Of a stretch of DNA of 22,555 nucleotides, positions 15,401-21,907 are shown in pieces (the stretch's first letter is position 1; every line of letters begins with the position of its first letter). Source of the stretch: Clostridia bacterium (GTDB taxonomy: Bacteria > Bacillota > Clostridia > Oscillospirales > CAG-272); the NCBI GenBank assembly GCA_024404655.1, contig JAKSPR010000005.1, forward strand, positions 1-22,555, given 5' to 3'. Below the pieces are notes generated by a model that saw nothing but the letters and a program-made list of their open reading frames with translations, was not told the origin of the DNA and did not search any database. A program made the position numbers and the translations under genes.

Positions 15401-16567
15401 ATGACGATCATTAAAAATGCCCGCGTTATCCGCGGGAATGTAATCGTAAATGAAGATATCGCCTATGAAAACGGTATCCTCTGTGCCGCTCCGGCATCGG
15501 TATCGCCGGAAGATACGGTAATAGATGCCAAAGGGCTTTATCTCTCTCCCGGATTCATTGATATCCACACGCACGGCGGCGGCGGTCACGACTTCCTTGA
15601 CGCTACCACAGAAGCGTTTCTCGGTGCGGCCGAGCTGCACGCAAAGTACGGCACCACGACCCTTCTGCCGACGGCAACATCCGGTGCCTGTGACGAGACG
15701 ATTTCCATGATCCACACCTTTGAATATGCAAGAGAGCACAATCCCAAAGGTGCCGATATGCCCGGTCTGCATCTGGAAGGTCCGTATTTCTCGCTGGAAC
15801 AGTGCGGTGCGCAGGATCCCCGTTTTGTGCGTCCTCCCCAGAAGGAAGAATATGAGGCGATCCTTGCCGCTTCCGATAAAATTCTGCGCTGGTCCTCCGC
15901 TCCCGAACTGGAAGGCTCCGCGGAATTTGCAGCAGCGTGCCGTGCCCACGGCATTCTTCCCTCCATCGGTCACTCCAATGCAGAGTATGACGATGTTCTC
16001 AAAGCATTTGACGCCGGATACACCCACATCACGCATCTTTATTCCTGCATGAGCACGGTCCACAGAAGAAACGCATACCGTTATGCTGGAATCGTGGAAA
16101 GTGCATATCTGATCGACGGCATCACCAGTGAGATCATTGCAGACGGTGTTCACCTGCCTGCGCCTCTGTTGAAAATGGTCTACCGCTTTATCGGTCCCGA
16201 CCGCACAGCGCTTGTCACGGATTCCATGCGCGGCGCCGGTATGCCGGACGGGGATTCCATCATCGGCAGCAAGACAAACGGTATGCACGTCATCCTTGAA
16301 GACGGTGTGGCAAAGCTCCCAGACCGCACGGCCTTTGCCGGCAGTGTGGCAACCACCGATCGTCTTGTCAGAACCGTTATGAAACTGGCGGATGTTCCGC
16401 TTACGGATGCAGTCAAAATGGCAACGGCAACACCTGCCAGAATCGTCGGTCTTACCGATCGCGGAACCCTTGACATCGGCAAGCGTGCAGATCTGATTCT
16501 CTTTGACGAAGACATTCATGTTGCCATGACCATCGTCGGCGGAAACATTGTATCATCTGCTCTATAA
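15401..16567 (+). CDS. nagA: N-acetylglucosamine-6-phosphate deacetylase
   Basis: 388 residues, normal length for the family. NagA hydrolyses GlcNAc-6-phosphate to glucosamine-6-phosphate and acetate, feeding NagB. The amidohydrolase landmarks are all present: 'GFIDIHTHGGGG' with His56 and His58, metal-binding Glu126 in 'LHLEGPYF', His191 in 'IGHSNA', His212 in 'ITHLYSCMS', 'ADGVHLP' at 247-253 and catalytic Asp274 in 'LVTDSM'. The usual 'THLFNAMS' reads 'THLYSCMS', a change at the substrate-phosphate loop that may shift specificity. The ribosome site is weak (AGGCAGA about 10 bases upstream), suggesting translational coupling to the Gfo/Idh gene 15 bases before it. It is last of the nagB-gfo-nagA set. 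Two metal-binding His in the HxH motif suggest a binuclear or Firmicute-type enzyme. Confidence 0.93.
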   Translation: MTIIKNARVIRGNVIVNEDIAYENGILCAAPASVSPEDTVIDAKGLYLSPGFIDIHTHGGGGHDFLDATTEAFLGAAELHAKYGTTTLLPTATSGACDETISMIHTFEYAREHNPKGADMPGLHLEGPYFSLEQCGAQDPRFVRPPQKEEYEAILAASDKILRWSSAPELEGSAEFAAACRAHGILPSIGHSNAEYDDVLKAFDAGYTHITHLYSCMSTVHRRNAYRYAGIVESAYLIDGITSEIIADGVHLPAPLLKMVYRFIGPDRTALVTDSMRGAGMPDGDSIIGSKTNGMHVILEDGVAKLPDRTAFAGSVATTDRLVRTVMKLADVPLTDAVKMATATPARIVGLTDRGTLDIGKRADLILFDEDIHVAMTIVGGNIVSSAL

Positions 16568-16569
16568 TG

Positions 16570-16704
16570 TGATGTAATTACAGGCTGTCTCACTTACGTT
16601 CGTCAGCCCAAGGTTTTGTAGCTTTCGCTGTCTTACGACGACGAGTTTGCTTCGCAAAACCAGCCCCAATTCCCATAGAAAGGAAGCTTTCGCAAAGCGA
16701 AAGC
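16570..16704 (+). repeat. Hairpin-rich intergenic element between nagA and the next oxidoreductase gene
   Basis: This spacer does not look like ordinary intergenic DNA. It holds GGCTG/CAGCC (16583-16587 with 16604-16608), GGTTTTG/CAAAACC (16612-16618 with 16655-16661), a small TTTGC-TTC-GCAAA hairpin (16646-16658), and a perfect GCTTTCGC-AAA-GCGAAAGC hairpin (16686-16704). The 9-mer AGCTTTCGC occurs twice, at 16620-16628 and 16685-16693. I read it as a copy of a dispersed hairpin repeat that also supplies the ribosome site of the next gene. There is no coding frame of interest. Whether other copies exist in the genome cannot be seen here. Confidence 0.5.
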
Positions 16705-16709
16705 CATGA
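16679..16709 (+). promoter_or_regulatory. Ribosome binding site separated from its start by a hairpin
   Basis: AAAGGA at 16679-16684 is the only good ribosome site near the oxidoreductase start, but it lies 25 bases from the ATG at 16710. The 8-bp hairpin at 16686-16704 lies between them. If folded, it leaves about six unpaired bases between the ribosome site and the ATG, close to ideal spacing. Confidence 0.5.
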
Positions 16710-17600
16710 ATGATTATTATGTTCAGAATCGGTATTCTCGGAAGCGAGAACTCTCACGCCCTGGCTTTCTCCCAGATTTTCAACGGCATCACCCCCGGCT
16801 TTGACGCGGAATTTGAAGATATCGAGGTCGTCGGTACCTTCGGTACGGACAACAAGGCCAATCAGGAGCTTCTTGACAAAGCAGGCGTCAAGTTCATTGC
16901 CGACAAGCCCGAAGATCTTCTCGGCAAAGTTGATGCTGTCATGGTTACTGCCCGTGACGGCAAATATCATGCGGAATATGCGCGTCCCTTCATCGAAGCA
17001 GGACTTCCCGCTTTCATTGACAAACCTTTCACCCGTTGCGGTGAAGAAGCTGTCGCTTTAGCAAAACTGGCAAAGGACAAGGGCGTTCCGCTGGTGGGCG
17101 GTTCTTCCCTCAAGTGCTGCATCGAGACCAAGCGTCTTGCCGCCTACGCACGTGCGCACAAGGATAAGATCCTCACCGGTTCCGTTGTCGCTCCTGTCAG
17201 CATGCACAACGATTACGGCGATTTCTATTTCTACTCTTCTCATCTGGCAGAGATTTCTCTGATGGTGTTCGGTTATGATCCCGAGTGGGTCACAGCAGTC
17301 GGTTCCGACAAGGGCGTCACCGCAACGATCCATTATGAGAACTACGATATTGCCAATCACTTCACCGAGCACATGTATCAGTACTGGGGCTCCGTCATCA
17401 CGGAGGGCGGTATCCACACCCAGGGAATTGACCTTGACACCGCGTATGCAGAGGAATGCCGCTCCTATGCACGTATGCTGCGCACCGGTAAGATGGCCGA
17501 AACCTACGAAGAACTGGTTCAGCCTGTCTTCTATCTGAATGCGCTGGAAAAGGCCATGAAGACCGGCGAGCGTGTTCCGGTCATCAGAGCAGAAATCTGA
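16710..17600 (+). CDS. Gfo/Idh/MocA-family oxidoreductase
   Basis: 296 residues from the ATG at 16710; a second ATG at 16719 ('MFRIGILGSENSHA') is the alternative start and begins directly at the first beta strand. The Rossmann loop is 'GILGSENSHA', a variant seen in a Gfo/Idh subgroup in which the glycine-rich turn is followed by Ser-His. Further on come 'VDAVMVTARDGKYHAEYARPFIEAGLPAFIDKPFTRCGEEA', with D-K-P where 'EKP' is usual, then 'GGSSLKCC', and 'YFYSSHLAEISLMVFG', which supplies the active-site His region. The C-terminus 'YEELVQPVFYLNALEKAMKTGERV' is standard for the fold. It is somewhat short for the family but complete. It follows nagA by 142 bases of hairpin-rich spacer and ends at a terminator, so it may be read through from the nag operon. 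Substrate unknown. Confidence 0.85.
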   Translation: MIIMFRIGILGSENSHALAFSQIFNGITPGFDAEFEDIEVVGTFGTDNKANQELLDKAGVKFIADKPEDLLGKVDAVMVTARDGKYHAEYARPFIEAGLPAFIDKPFTRCGEEAVALAKLAKDKGVPLVGGSSLKCCIETKRLAAYARAHKDKILTGSVVAPVSMHNDYGDFYFYSSHLAEISLMVFGYDPEWVTAVGSDKGVTATIHYENYDIANHFTEHMYQYWGSVITEGGIHTQGIDLDTAYAEECRSYARMLRTGKMAETYEELVQPVFYLNALEKAMKTGERVPVIRAEI

Positions 17601-17618
17601 TTTACAGATAATATAACG

Positions 17619-17653
17619 AATCCGGAGCCCTGCGGCTCCGGATTTCTGTTTTT
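17619..17653 (+). terminator. Intrinsic terminator, probably bidirectional
   Basis: AATCCGGAGCC at 17619-17629 and its perfect complement at 17634-17644 form an 11-bp stem with a CTGC loop, followed by TCTG and TTTTT (17649-17653). It lies 18 bases after the oxidoreductase stop and immediately before the stop of the convergent AlkD-like gene. Confidence 0.9.
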
Positions 17654-18326
17654 ATCGGAAGGTTTTCAGATATGCTTTCTGCTCTTCTGTGATCCTATAG
17701 CTTTCCACAGCTTTCTGAATGGTCTTTCTGTGGGTCCACGGGTCAAGTGTGTGATTTTCGATATACGGTAAAGCATCATCCCACTGTTTTGCAAGAGCTG
17801 TGGCAAAATACCAGGCGATCTGCATACGGATATAATATTCCTCCGTGCGGATTTCAGCAACACGGGTAAGATATCCGGGATCGAAATCTTCATCAAGAAA
17901 ATGGGTCATGATCATACCGATGGCATAGCGTACTGTATAAACGTGATCGGATTTCAGCCAGCGGTCAATCTCCTCCCGCAGTTCATCTTTGTGTTTTGCG
18001 AAGCATTTCGGGTGAAGCATATCGCAGGTCGCCCAGTTATCAACATAAGGCAGGAAGTCCCGGACAGCGCAAATGGTCCGCTGATAATCCTTCCACGCAG
18101 ATATGATCAGTCCGTGGAGATTATTTTCATCATAGGTCTCATGCGGGAGTGCCGTCAGAAAATCTTCAATTCCGGGTTGATCCTTTAAGGATTTTGCGAT
18201 CATACGAAGCGCAGGCTGACGCACGCCGATGATTTTTCCGGGATCGATACCGGGCATCAGCTTTGCCTGAAAAGCGGCATAGCCGGCGTCCGCCTGTGCA
18301 TAAAGCAGTTCTTTTATATTCATCAT
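17652..18326 (-). CDS. AlkD-like DNA alkylation repair protein
   Basis: About 224 residues. The protein matches the HEAT-like alpha-helical AlkD family (PF08713), which removes 3-methyladenine and 7-methylguanine from DNA by a non-base-flipping glycosylase mechanism. Visible landmarks are 'IGVRQPALRMIAKSL' near the N-terminus, 'DYQRTICAVRDFLPYVDNWATCD' in the middle, whose W-x-x-x-D segment carries the catalytic Asp region, and 'WTHRKTIQKAVESYRITEEQKAYLKTF' at the end, the family's closing helix. AGAAGG at 18342-18337 is 10 bases from the ATG at 18326 but only 4 from the ATG at 18332, so I prefer 18326; the difference is two residues. It directly follows the methyltransferase gene with no gap and should share its promoter. 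Family firm; glycosylase activity not certain for every member. Confidence 0.88.
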   Translation of the reverse strand: MMNIKELLYAQADAGYAAFQAKLMPGIDPGKIIGVRQPALRMIAKSLKDQPGIEDFLTALPHETYDENNLHGLIISAWKDYQRTICAVRDFLPYVDNWATCDMLHPKCFAKHKDELREEIDRWLKSDHVYTVRYAIGMIMTHFLDEDFDPGYLTRVAEIRTEEYYIRMQIAWYFATALAKQWDDALPYIENHTLDPWTHRKTIQKAVESYRITEEQKAYLKTFR

Positions 18327-18332
18327 GCTCAT

Positions 18333-18947
18333 TTAACCTTCTGTCTGTTCGTTCTCCGGCTTCTGCCATGTGAGGATATAGCGGTAGTGCAGACCCAACC
18401 GCAGATGTGCTCCGGGAAGAAGATGATTTTTCGCTGCCCTGATCTCATTCATCGAATTGAAATGATACGAAACAGGGATGCTGCAGTCTTCACAGGTGCG
18501 GATATGTCTGATCTTTGAAATCACAGCAGAGGGTATGACACGGAGAATCTCAATCAGTTTATCGGTCATCGTGGATGGGTCTGCGATTCCGACAATGCAG
18601 AGACATCCGCCGGGGTTCAGCAATGCTTTTGCTTTTTCAAGAGCCGGTTCCAATTTCATGTGGTGAATGGATGCGGCAAAGACAACGGCATCATAGGGCT
18701 CTGTCGGGGCAAAACTTTCAAATCCGGTGCAGAGATAGCGGATATGACCGGAATGCGGTCCTTTATCTGCCACGGCAATACAGGGTGCATCACAGTCGAT
18801 CCCCGTCAGTTCGTGTGTCCCGTCATCGAGAAACCGGACAAGAGTACCGTCCCCGCAGCCGACGTCCAGAACGGTTCTGCATGCACGGACGCATTCTCTG
18901 ATCACCGGATAATATGCGGTATTGTGATTCCAATAGGGTATCTGCAT
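18333..18947 (-). CDS. Class I SAM-dependent methyltransferase
   Basis: 204 residues from the ATG at 18947, chosen because GGAAGGTGA at 18966-18958 is well spaced for it; an in-frame GTG at 18968 would lie upstream of that site. Motif I is 'VLDVGCGDGT' at 26-35, the acidic residue after strand 2 is in 'ELTGIDCDAP', motif II/IV appears as 'PYDAVVFAASIHHM', and motif VI as 'LLNPGGCLCIVGI', so the fold and S-adenosylmethionine site are complete. The 'IHHM' following the fourth strand resembles small-molecule methyltransferases of the UbiE/Methyltransf_11 type. The substrate cannot be told. It is first in a two-gene minus-strand unit with the AlkD-like gene, under a consensus promoter. Confidence 0.87.
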   Translation of the reverse strand: MQIPYWNHNTAYYPVIRECVRACRTVLDVGCGDGTLVRFLDDGTHELTGIDCDAPCIAVADKGPHSGHIRYLCTGFESFAPTEPYDAVVFAASIHHMKLEPALEKAKALLNPGGCLCIVGIADPSTMTDKLIEILRVIPSAVISKIRHIRTCEDCSIPVSYHFNSMNEIRAAKNHLLPGAHLRLGLHYRYILTWQKPENEQTEG

Positions 18948-19020
18948 ATTTATAAAATCACCTTCCACTCCTTATATTTGTTTTCCGTCTTTTCTTTTCC
19001 GTTCTGTTTGTTTTGTAAAT

Positions 19021-19049
19021 ATTATAGCAGCAAAGCAGCCGTCTGTCAA
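19021..19049 (-). promoter_or_regulatory. Consensus sigma-A promoter for the methyltransferase/AlkD unit
   Basis: On the minus strand TTGACA (19049-19044), a 17-base spacer and TATAAT (19026-19021): a full match to the housekeeping consensus with ideal spacing. The transcript would have a leader of about 65 bases before the ATG at 18947. Confidence 0.92.
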
Positions 19050-19131
19050 CGAAAAACAAAGAACAGCGGCAGGCGCGCTCATTATAAATATCCAGAATTC
19101 CAAAAAATCGGATAAAATTTGCATTTACCCA

Positions 19132-19160
19132 TTGACAACATAGGTGAATGGGTGTAAAAT
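19132..19160 (+). promoter_or_regulatory. Sigma-A promoter of the cysteine transporter operon
   Basis: TTGACA at 19132-19137, a 17-base spacer and TAAAAT at 19155-19160, so transcription should begin near 19167. An imperfect inverted repeat, TTTACCCATT (19124-19133) with AATGGGTGTAAA (19147-19158), overlaps both boxes and may be an operator. Confidence 0.85.
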
Positions 19161-19206
19161 AATAGTATCAAATTCAAGAAACGATACAGGAAAGGAGAAG
19201 AATGCG

Positions 19207-19329
19207 ATGATCAAGTCTTCTGTATGCAGCGTATCCATGGAGTGCTGTTGTTGTATGAAATTATCCCGGACATATCAGGATGGTCTTATGCATTCATCTG
19301 CTCGCTCTGTATGCTGCGCTGATGAATAA
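19207..19329 (+). CDS. Cys-rich leader peptide, 40 codons (attenuator ORF)
   Basis: A short ORF beginning at an ATG 9 bases after AAAGGAG (19191-19197) and ending at TAA 19327-19329. Seven of 40 codons are Cys: codon 7, codons 13-16 (TGC TGT TGT TGT at 19243-19254) and codons 36-37. The peptide has no signal, membrane or metal-site spacing that would suggest a stable product. It lies on the predicted mRNA between the promoter and an intrinsic terminator upstream of a cysteine-binding protein gene. By analogy with trp, his and leu leader peptides, and with the poly-cysteine leader ORFs known from mycobacteria, it should make ribosomes stall when Cys-tRNA is scarce. A two-codon ATG-CGA-TGA frame at 19202-19210 overlaps its start. 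The role is inference, but sequence and context agree. Confidence 0.8.
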   Translation: MIKSSVCSVSMECCCCMKLSRTYQDGLMHSSARSVCCADE

Positions 19330-19390
19330 CATTTCAAGCTGAAATGCGATAATGCCACTTGTCCGGGAGCTATGAAAGCTCCCGTTTTTT
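19265..19390 (+). promoter_or_regulatory. Predicted cysteine-responsive transcription attenuator
   Basis: CCCGGACA at 19265-19272, within leader codons 20-22, is a perfect complement of TGTCCGGG at 19360-19367. The latter overlaps the 5' arm of the terminator (19364-19371) by four bases, so the two structures exclude each other. A CATTTCA-AGC-TGAAATG hairpin (19330-19346) sits between them, starting right at the leader stop codon. A ribosome stalled at Cys codons 13-16 would leave 19265-19272 free, allowing the antiterminator; free translation would favour the terminator. No T-box or SAM riboswitch motif is visible in this leader. Confidence 0.72.
19364..19390 (+). terminator. Intrinsic terminator of the cysteine leader
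   Basis: CGGGAGCT at 19364-19371 pairs perfectly with AGCTCCCG at 19377-19384 across a 5-base loop, followed directly by six T (19385-19390). It lies 35 bases after the leader stop codon and 61 bases before the transporter ATG, the usual place for an attenuator. Confidence 0.9.
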
Positions 19391-19451
19391 ATGCGCAGAT
19401 TCTTTATCACGTTACCACAGAAAATAAATTCTATGAAATGAGGTATACATC

Positions 19452-20306
19452 ATGAAACACACACTCAAAAAGGTCGGAGCGCTGCTCCTCGGTCTCACCC
19501 TCGCGGCATTCACCCTGGTCGGCTGCGGCTCGAACGGCGATAAGACTGTCTACAGAACCGTTGACGAGATCAAAGACAAAGGTACCATCAACATCGGCGT
19601 CTTTTCCGACAAGAGCCCCTTCGGCTATGTCGATGAAAACGGACAGTATCAGGGCTATGACGTTTACTTCGGCAACCGCATCGGTGCTGATCTGGGCGTC
19701 AAAATCAACTACGTTTCCACCGAAGCAGCCAACCGCATTGAATACCTCCAGACCGGCAAAGTCGATATCATCCTTGCAAACTTCACTGTGACGGAAAAGC
19801 GTGCAGAGGAAGTTGACTTTACCCTTCCCTACATGAATGTCGCCCTCGGCGTGGTTTCTCCCGACAGCCGGGTGATCACCTCCCTCGATGAGATCGGTCC
19901 CGATGATCAGGTGATCGTCATCTCCGGTACTACGGCTGAAACCTATCTTGAGGAAACACATCCCGAAATCAAGCTGCAGAAATACGATGCGTATGCAGAA
20001 GCAAAAACCGCATTTGAAAACGGCAACGGCTGCGCATGGGCAAACGACAATACCGAAGTCATCGCCTTTGCGATCGAGAATCCCGGTTTCACCGTCGGCA
20101 TCCCCTCTCTTGGCAGTGCGGACACCATTGCCGCTGCTGTAACCAAGGGCAACGCTACGCTGCTTGACTGGCTGAATAACGAAATCGTCGAACTCGGCAA
20201 AGAAAACTTCTTCCATGCTGACTCTGAAGCAACCCTGCTTGATACCTACGGCAAGGATTATGAAGATACCCTCGTCGTTGAGGGCGGTGTCGTCGCTGCA
20301 AAGTAA
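19452..20306 (+). CDS. Cysteine ABC transporter substrate-binding lipoprotein (CjaA-like)
   Basis: 284 residues; ATG at 19452 with ATGAGGT at 19438-19444. A lipoprotein signal peptide ends in 'LVGC' with lipidated Cys25. The mature protein is a family-3 solute-binding protein: 'GTINIGVFSDKSPFGYVDENGQYQGYDVYFGNRIGADLG', 'STEAANRIEYLQTGKVDIILANFTVTEKRAEEVDFTLPYM', 'ISGTTAETYLEETHPEIKLQKYD' and 'WANDNTEVIAFA', ending 'NFFHADSEATLLDTYGKDYEDTLVVEGG'. This block pattern, in particular 'EAANRIEYL' and 'ANFTVTEKRAEEVDF', is that of the cysteine-binding CjaA group of Campylobacter and relatives. It should capture cysteine outside the membrane for the two permeases and ATPase encoded downstream. The Cys-codon leader upstream agrees with the ligand. 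Other polar amino acids remain possible. Confidence 0.9.
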   Translation: MKHTLKKVGALLLGLTLAAFTLVGCGSNGDKTVYRTVDEIKDKGTINIGVFSDKSPFGYVDENGQYQGYDVYFGNRIGADLGVKINYVSTEAANRIEYLQTGKVDIILANFTVTEKRAEEVDFTLPYMNVALGVVSPDSRVITSLDEIGPDDQVIVISGTTAETYLEETHPEIKLQKYDAYAEAKTAFENGNGCAWANDNTEVIAFAIENPGFTVGIPSLGSADTIAAAVTKGNATLLDWLNNEIVELGKENFFHADSEATLLDTYGKDYEDTLVVEGGVVAAK

Positions 20307-20326
20307 TCCGGCAGCGCACATCTGAA

Positions 20327-20443
20327 ACGGTACAAAAGCCGTCATAATTGCCCGTATGAGCGTCTTGGGATCCCGATAAGATCAGGCAGTCTGTCACCTG
20401 CTGCGGATGAAAAGCAGCAGGTCAAAGCATGAACCAAGCACAA
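20327..20443 (+). ncRNA. Structured intergenic RNA between binding protein and permease genes
   Basis: The 229-base gap after the binding-protein gene holds several possible helices before its terminator: ACGG/CCGT (20327-20330, 20339-20342), TCATA/TATGA (20342-20346, 20355-20359), and a perfect 9-bp ACCTGCTGC/GCAGCAGGT hairpin (20396-20404, 20414-20422). TGCCCGT at 20349-20355 is complementary to ACGGGCA at 20444-20450 in the terminator stem, so an alternative fold is possible. I do not recognise a known riboswitch class. It could be a second attenuator or a 3' UTR that stabilises the binding-protein mRNA. Confidence 0.4.
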
Positions 20444-20477
20444 ACGGGCAGCGGCGTTCAGCCGCCGCCCGTTTTTT
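20444..20477 (+). terminator. Intra-operon intrinsic terminator
   Basis: ACGGGC and GCGGC (20444-20455) pair with GCCGC and GCCCGT (20461-20472) with one A/C mismatch and a GTTCA loop, followed by six T (20472-20477). It lies inside the transporter operon, so read-through would set the ratio of binding protein to permease. Confidence 0.85.
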
Positions 20478-20535
20478 CCGAACCGATAATATCCCCGTCC
20501 GCCGGGGCCCAAATCCAAAAAGAAAGGTCATAAAC

Positions 20536-21195
20536 ATGGACTTCAATGTGATCATATCCTATTTACCGCGCTATCGGGATGCGCTGCTTCTGACACTCCG
20601 TGTCGGATGGCAGGGTGTTTTCCTTGCGCTGGCAGTAGGGATTCTCTGTGCCGTGGTCATTGATCTGAAAATTCCCGTTCTGCGGCGGATCGTTGGATTC
20701 TACATCGAGCTTTTCCGCAATACCCCTCTTCTTGTCCAGCTGTTCTTCCTCTATTTTGCGCTCCCGAAGATCGGACTTCTCATTTCTCCCGTTGTATGCG
20801 GTACACTGGGTCTGGGTCTGCTCGGCGGTGCCTATATGGCGGAAACCTTCCGCAGCGGTCTTGAAAACATTCCGCCAATCCAGAAAGAAAGCGCTGAAAG
20901 CCTTGGCATGACACGGATGCAGGTATTTGCTTATGTGGTTCTGCCCCAGGCTGTCCGTTCCAGCGTTCCCGGCATGATGGCAAACGTGATCTTCCTTCTG
21001 AAAGAAACCAGCGTTTTCTCCACCATCAGTCTGATGGATCTGATGTTCACCGCAAAGGATCTTATCGGTATGTACGCAAAAACCATTGAATGTCTGACGA
21101 TGCTTGTCGTCTTCTACCTTGTCATGCTTCTGCCGGTTTCCATCCTCGGCAGTATTCTGGAAAGGAGGCTTCGCTTTGCAGAGTTTGGGGATTGA
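20536..21195 (+). CDS. Amino acid (cysteine) ABC transporter permease
   Basis: 219 residues; I chose the ATG at 20536 with AGAAAGG at 20521-20527, because the frame upstream to 20407 runs through the terminator hairpin. This is a HisM/GlnP-type membrane protein with about five transmembrane segments: 'YRDALLLTLRVGWQGVFLALAVGILCAVV' at the start, then the family signature 'YIELFRNTPLLVQLFFLYFALP', and the EAA loop 'AYMAETFRSGLENIPPIQKESAESLGMTRMQVFAYVVLPQAV', which docks the ATPase. It forms the membrane channel with the next gene's product, with which it overlaps by 20 bases. Substrate is assigned from the binding protein. Confidence is high for the family and moderate for cysteine. Confidence 0.92.
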   Translation: MDFNVIISYLPRYRDALLLTLRVGWQGVFLALAVGILCAVVIDLKIPVLRRIVGFYIELFRNTPLLVQLFFLYFALPKIGLLISPVVCGTLGLGLLGGAYMAETFRSGLENIPPIQKESAESLGMTRMQVFAYVVLPQAVRSSVPGMMANVIFLLKETSVFSTISLMDLMFTAKDLIGMYAKTIECLTMLVVFYLVMLLPVSILGSILERRLRFAEFGD

Positions 21196-21853
21196 TGTCC
21201 TTTTCAAAGGAACCAACTTTATGCGGCTGCTGGGCGGTCTCTGGGTCGCAGTACGCATCAGTCTGATCTCCGTTGCGATCAGCATTGTGCTGGGTCTCGT
21301 TGCGGGTGTTCTCATGACATCCAAAAACAAGATCATCAAAGCGATCTTCCGTGTCTATCTGGAAATCGTCCGGATCATGCCGCAGATGGTGCTTTTATTC
21401 ATCGTCTATTTCGGTACGACCCGTGTATTCGGTCTGAATCTGGAGCCGGAGATTTCGGCGATCATTGTATTCAGTTTCTGGGGCGTTGCCGAAATGGGAG
21501 ACCTTGTCCGCGGTGCACTCATCAGTATTCCGAAAATTCAGTATGAAAGTGCTGCAGCACTGGGCCTTACCTCCAATCAGACCTATCGCTTCATCATCCT
21601 GCCCCAGACCATCAGACGTCTGATTCCGCTTTCCATCAACCTGATTACCCGAATGATAAAAACCACCAGCCTTGTCATGATGATCGGTATCGTAGAGGTT
21701 CTGAAAGTTGCGCAGCAGATCATCGAAGCCAACCGCCGTGTTTCTCCCAATGCAGCTTTCGGCGTCTTTGCTGTGGTATTTATACTGTATTTCCTCATCT
21801 GTTGGCCGATCAGCAAGCTGGCAGCCTATCTGGAAAAGAAATGGGCAGCATGA
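21176..21853 (+). CDS. Amino acid (cysteine) ABC transporter permease, second subunit
   Basis: 225 residues. I place the start at a TTG (21176) because AAAGGAGG at 21161-21168 stands exactly seven bases before it and no ATG is in range; the first in-frame ATG (about 21221) would cut into the N-terminal region. The start lies 20 bases inside the previous gene, so translation is coupled. The protein is HisM-like: 'MRLLGGLWVAVRISLISVAISIVLGLVAGVLM', then 'YLEIVRIMPQMVLLFIVYFG', where the usual 'RNTP' reads 'RIMP', and an EAA loop 'AEMGDLVRGALISIPKIQYESAAALGLTSNQTYRFIILPQTI'. Its EAA loop differs from that of the first permease, which suits a heterodimeric channel. It should act with the CjaA-like binding protein and the ATPase that follows. 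Confidence 0.88.
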   Translation: MQSLGIDVLFKGTNFMRLLGGLWVAVRISLISVAISIVLGLVAGVLMTSKNKIIKAIFRVYLEIVRIMPQMVLLFIVYFGTTRVFGLNLEPEISAIIVFSFWGVAEMGDLVRGALISIPKIQYESAAALGLTSNQTYRFIILPQTIRRLIPLSINLITRMIKTTSLVMMIGIVEVLKVAQQIIEANRRVSPNAAFGVFAVVFILYFLICWPISKLAAYLEKKWAA

Positions 21854-21907
21854 ACATGATGTTCAGCCTGTATGACGGTGACAAACGAAGAAAGGAATGA
21901 TCCCAAA

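Noticed and set aside
14231..16519. A 762-codon open frame on the minus strand, antisense to the Gfo/Idh gene and nagA
   Set aside because: It lies wholly over two convincing enzymes, its translation is Cys/Gly/Val-rich with no domain, and it has no ribosome site. It arises from codon bias in the real genes.
19168..19390. T-box or SAM riboswitch upstream of the cysteine transporter
   Set aside because: I found no AGGGTGGNACCGCG T-box sequence and no S-box core; the Cys-rich ORF with its mutually exclusive pairings explains the region better.
20407..20535. N-terminal extension of the first permease
   Set aside because: It would have to be translated through the terminator hairpin and has no ribosome site; the ATG at 20536 does.
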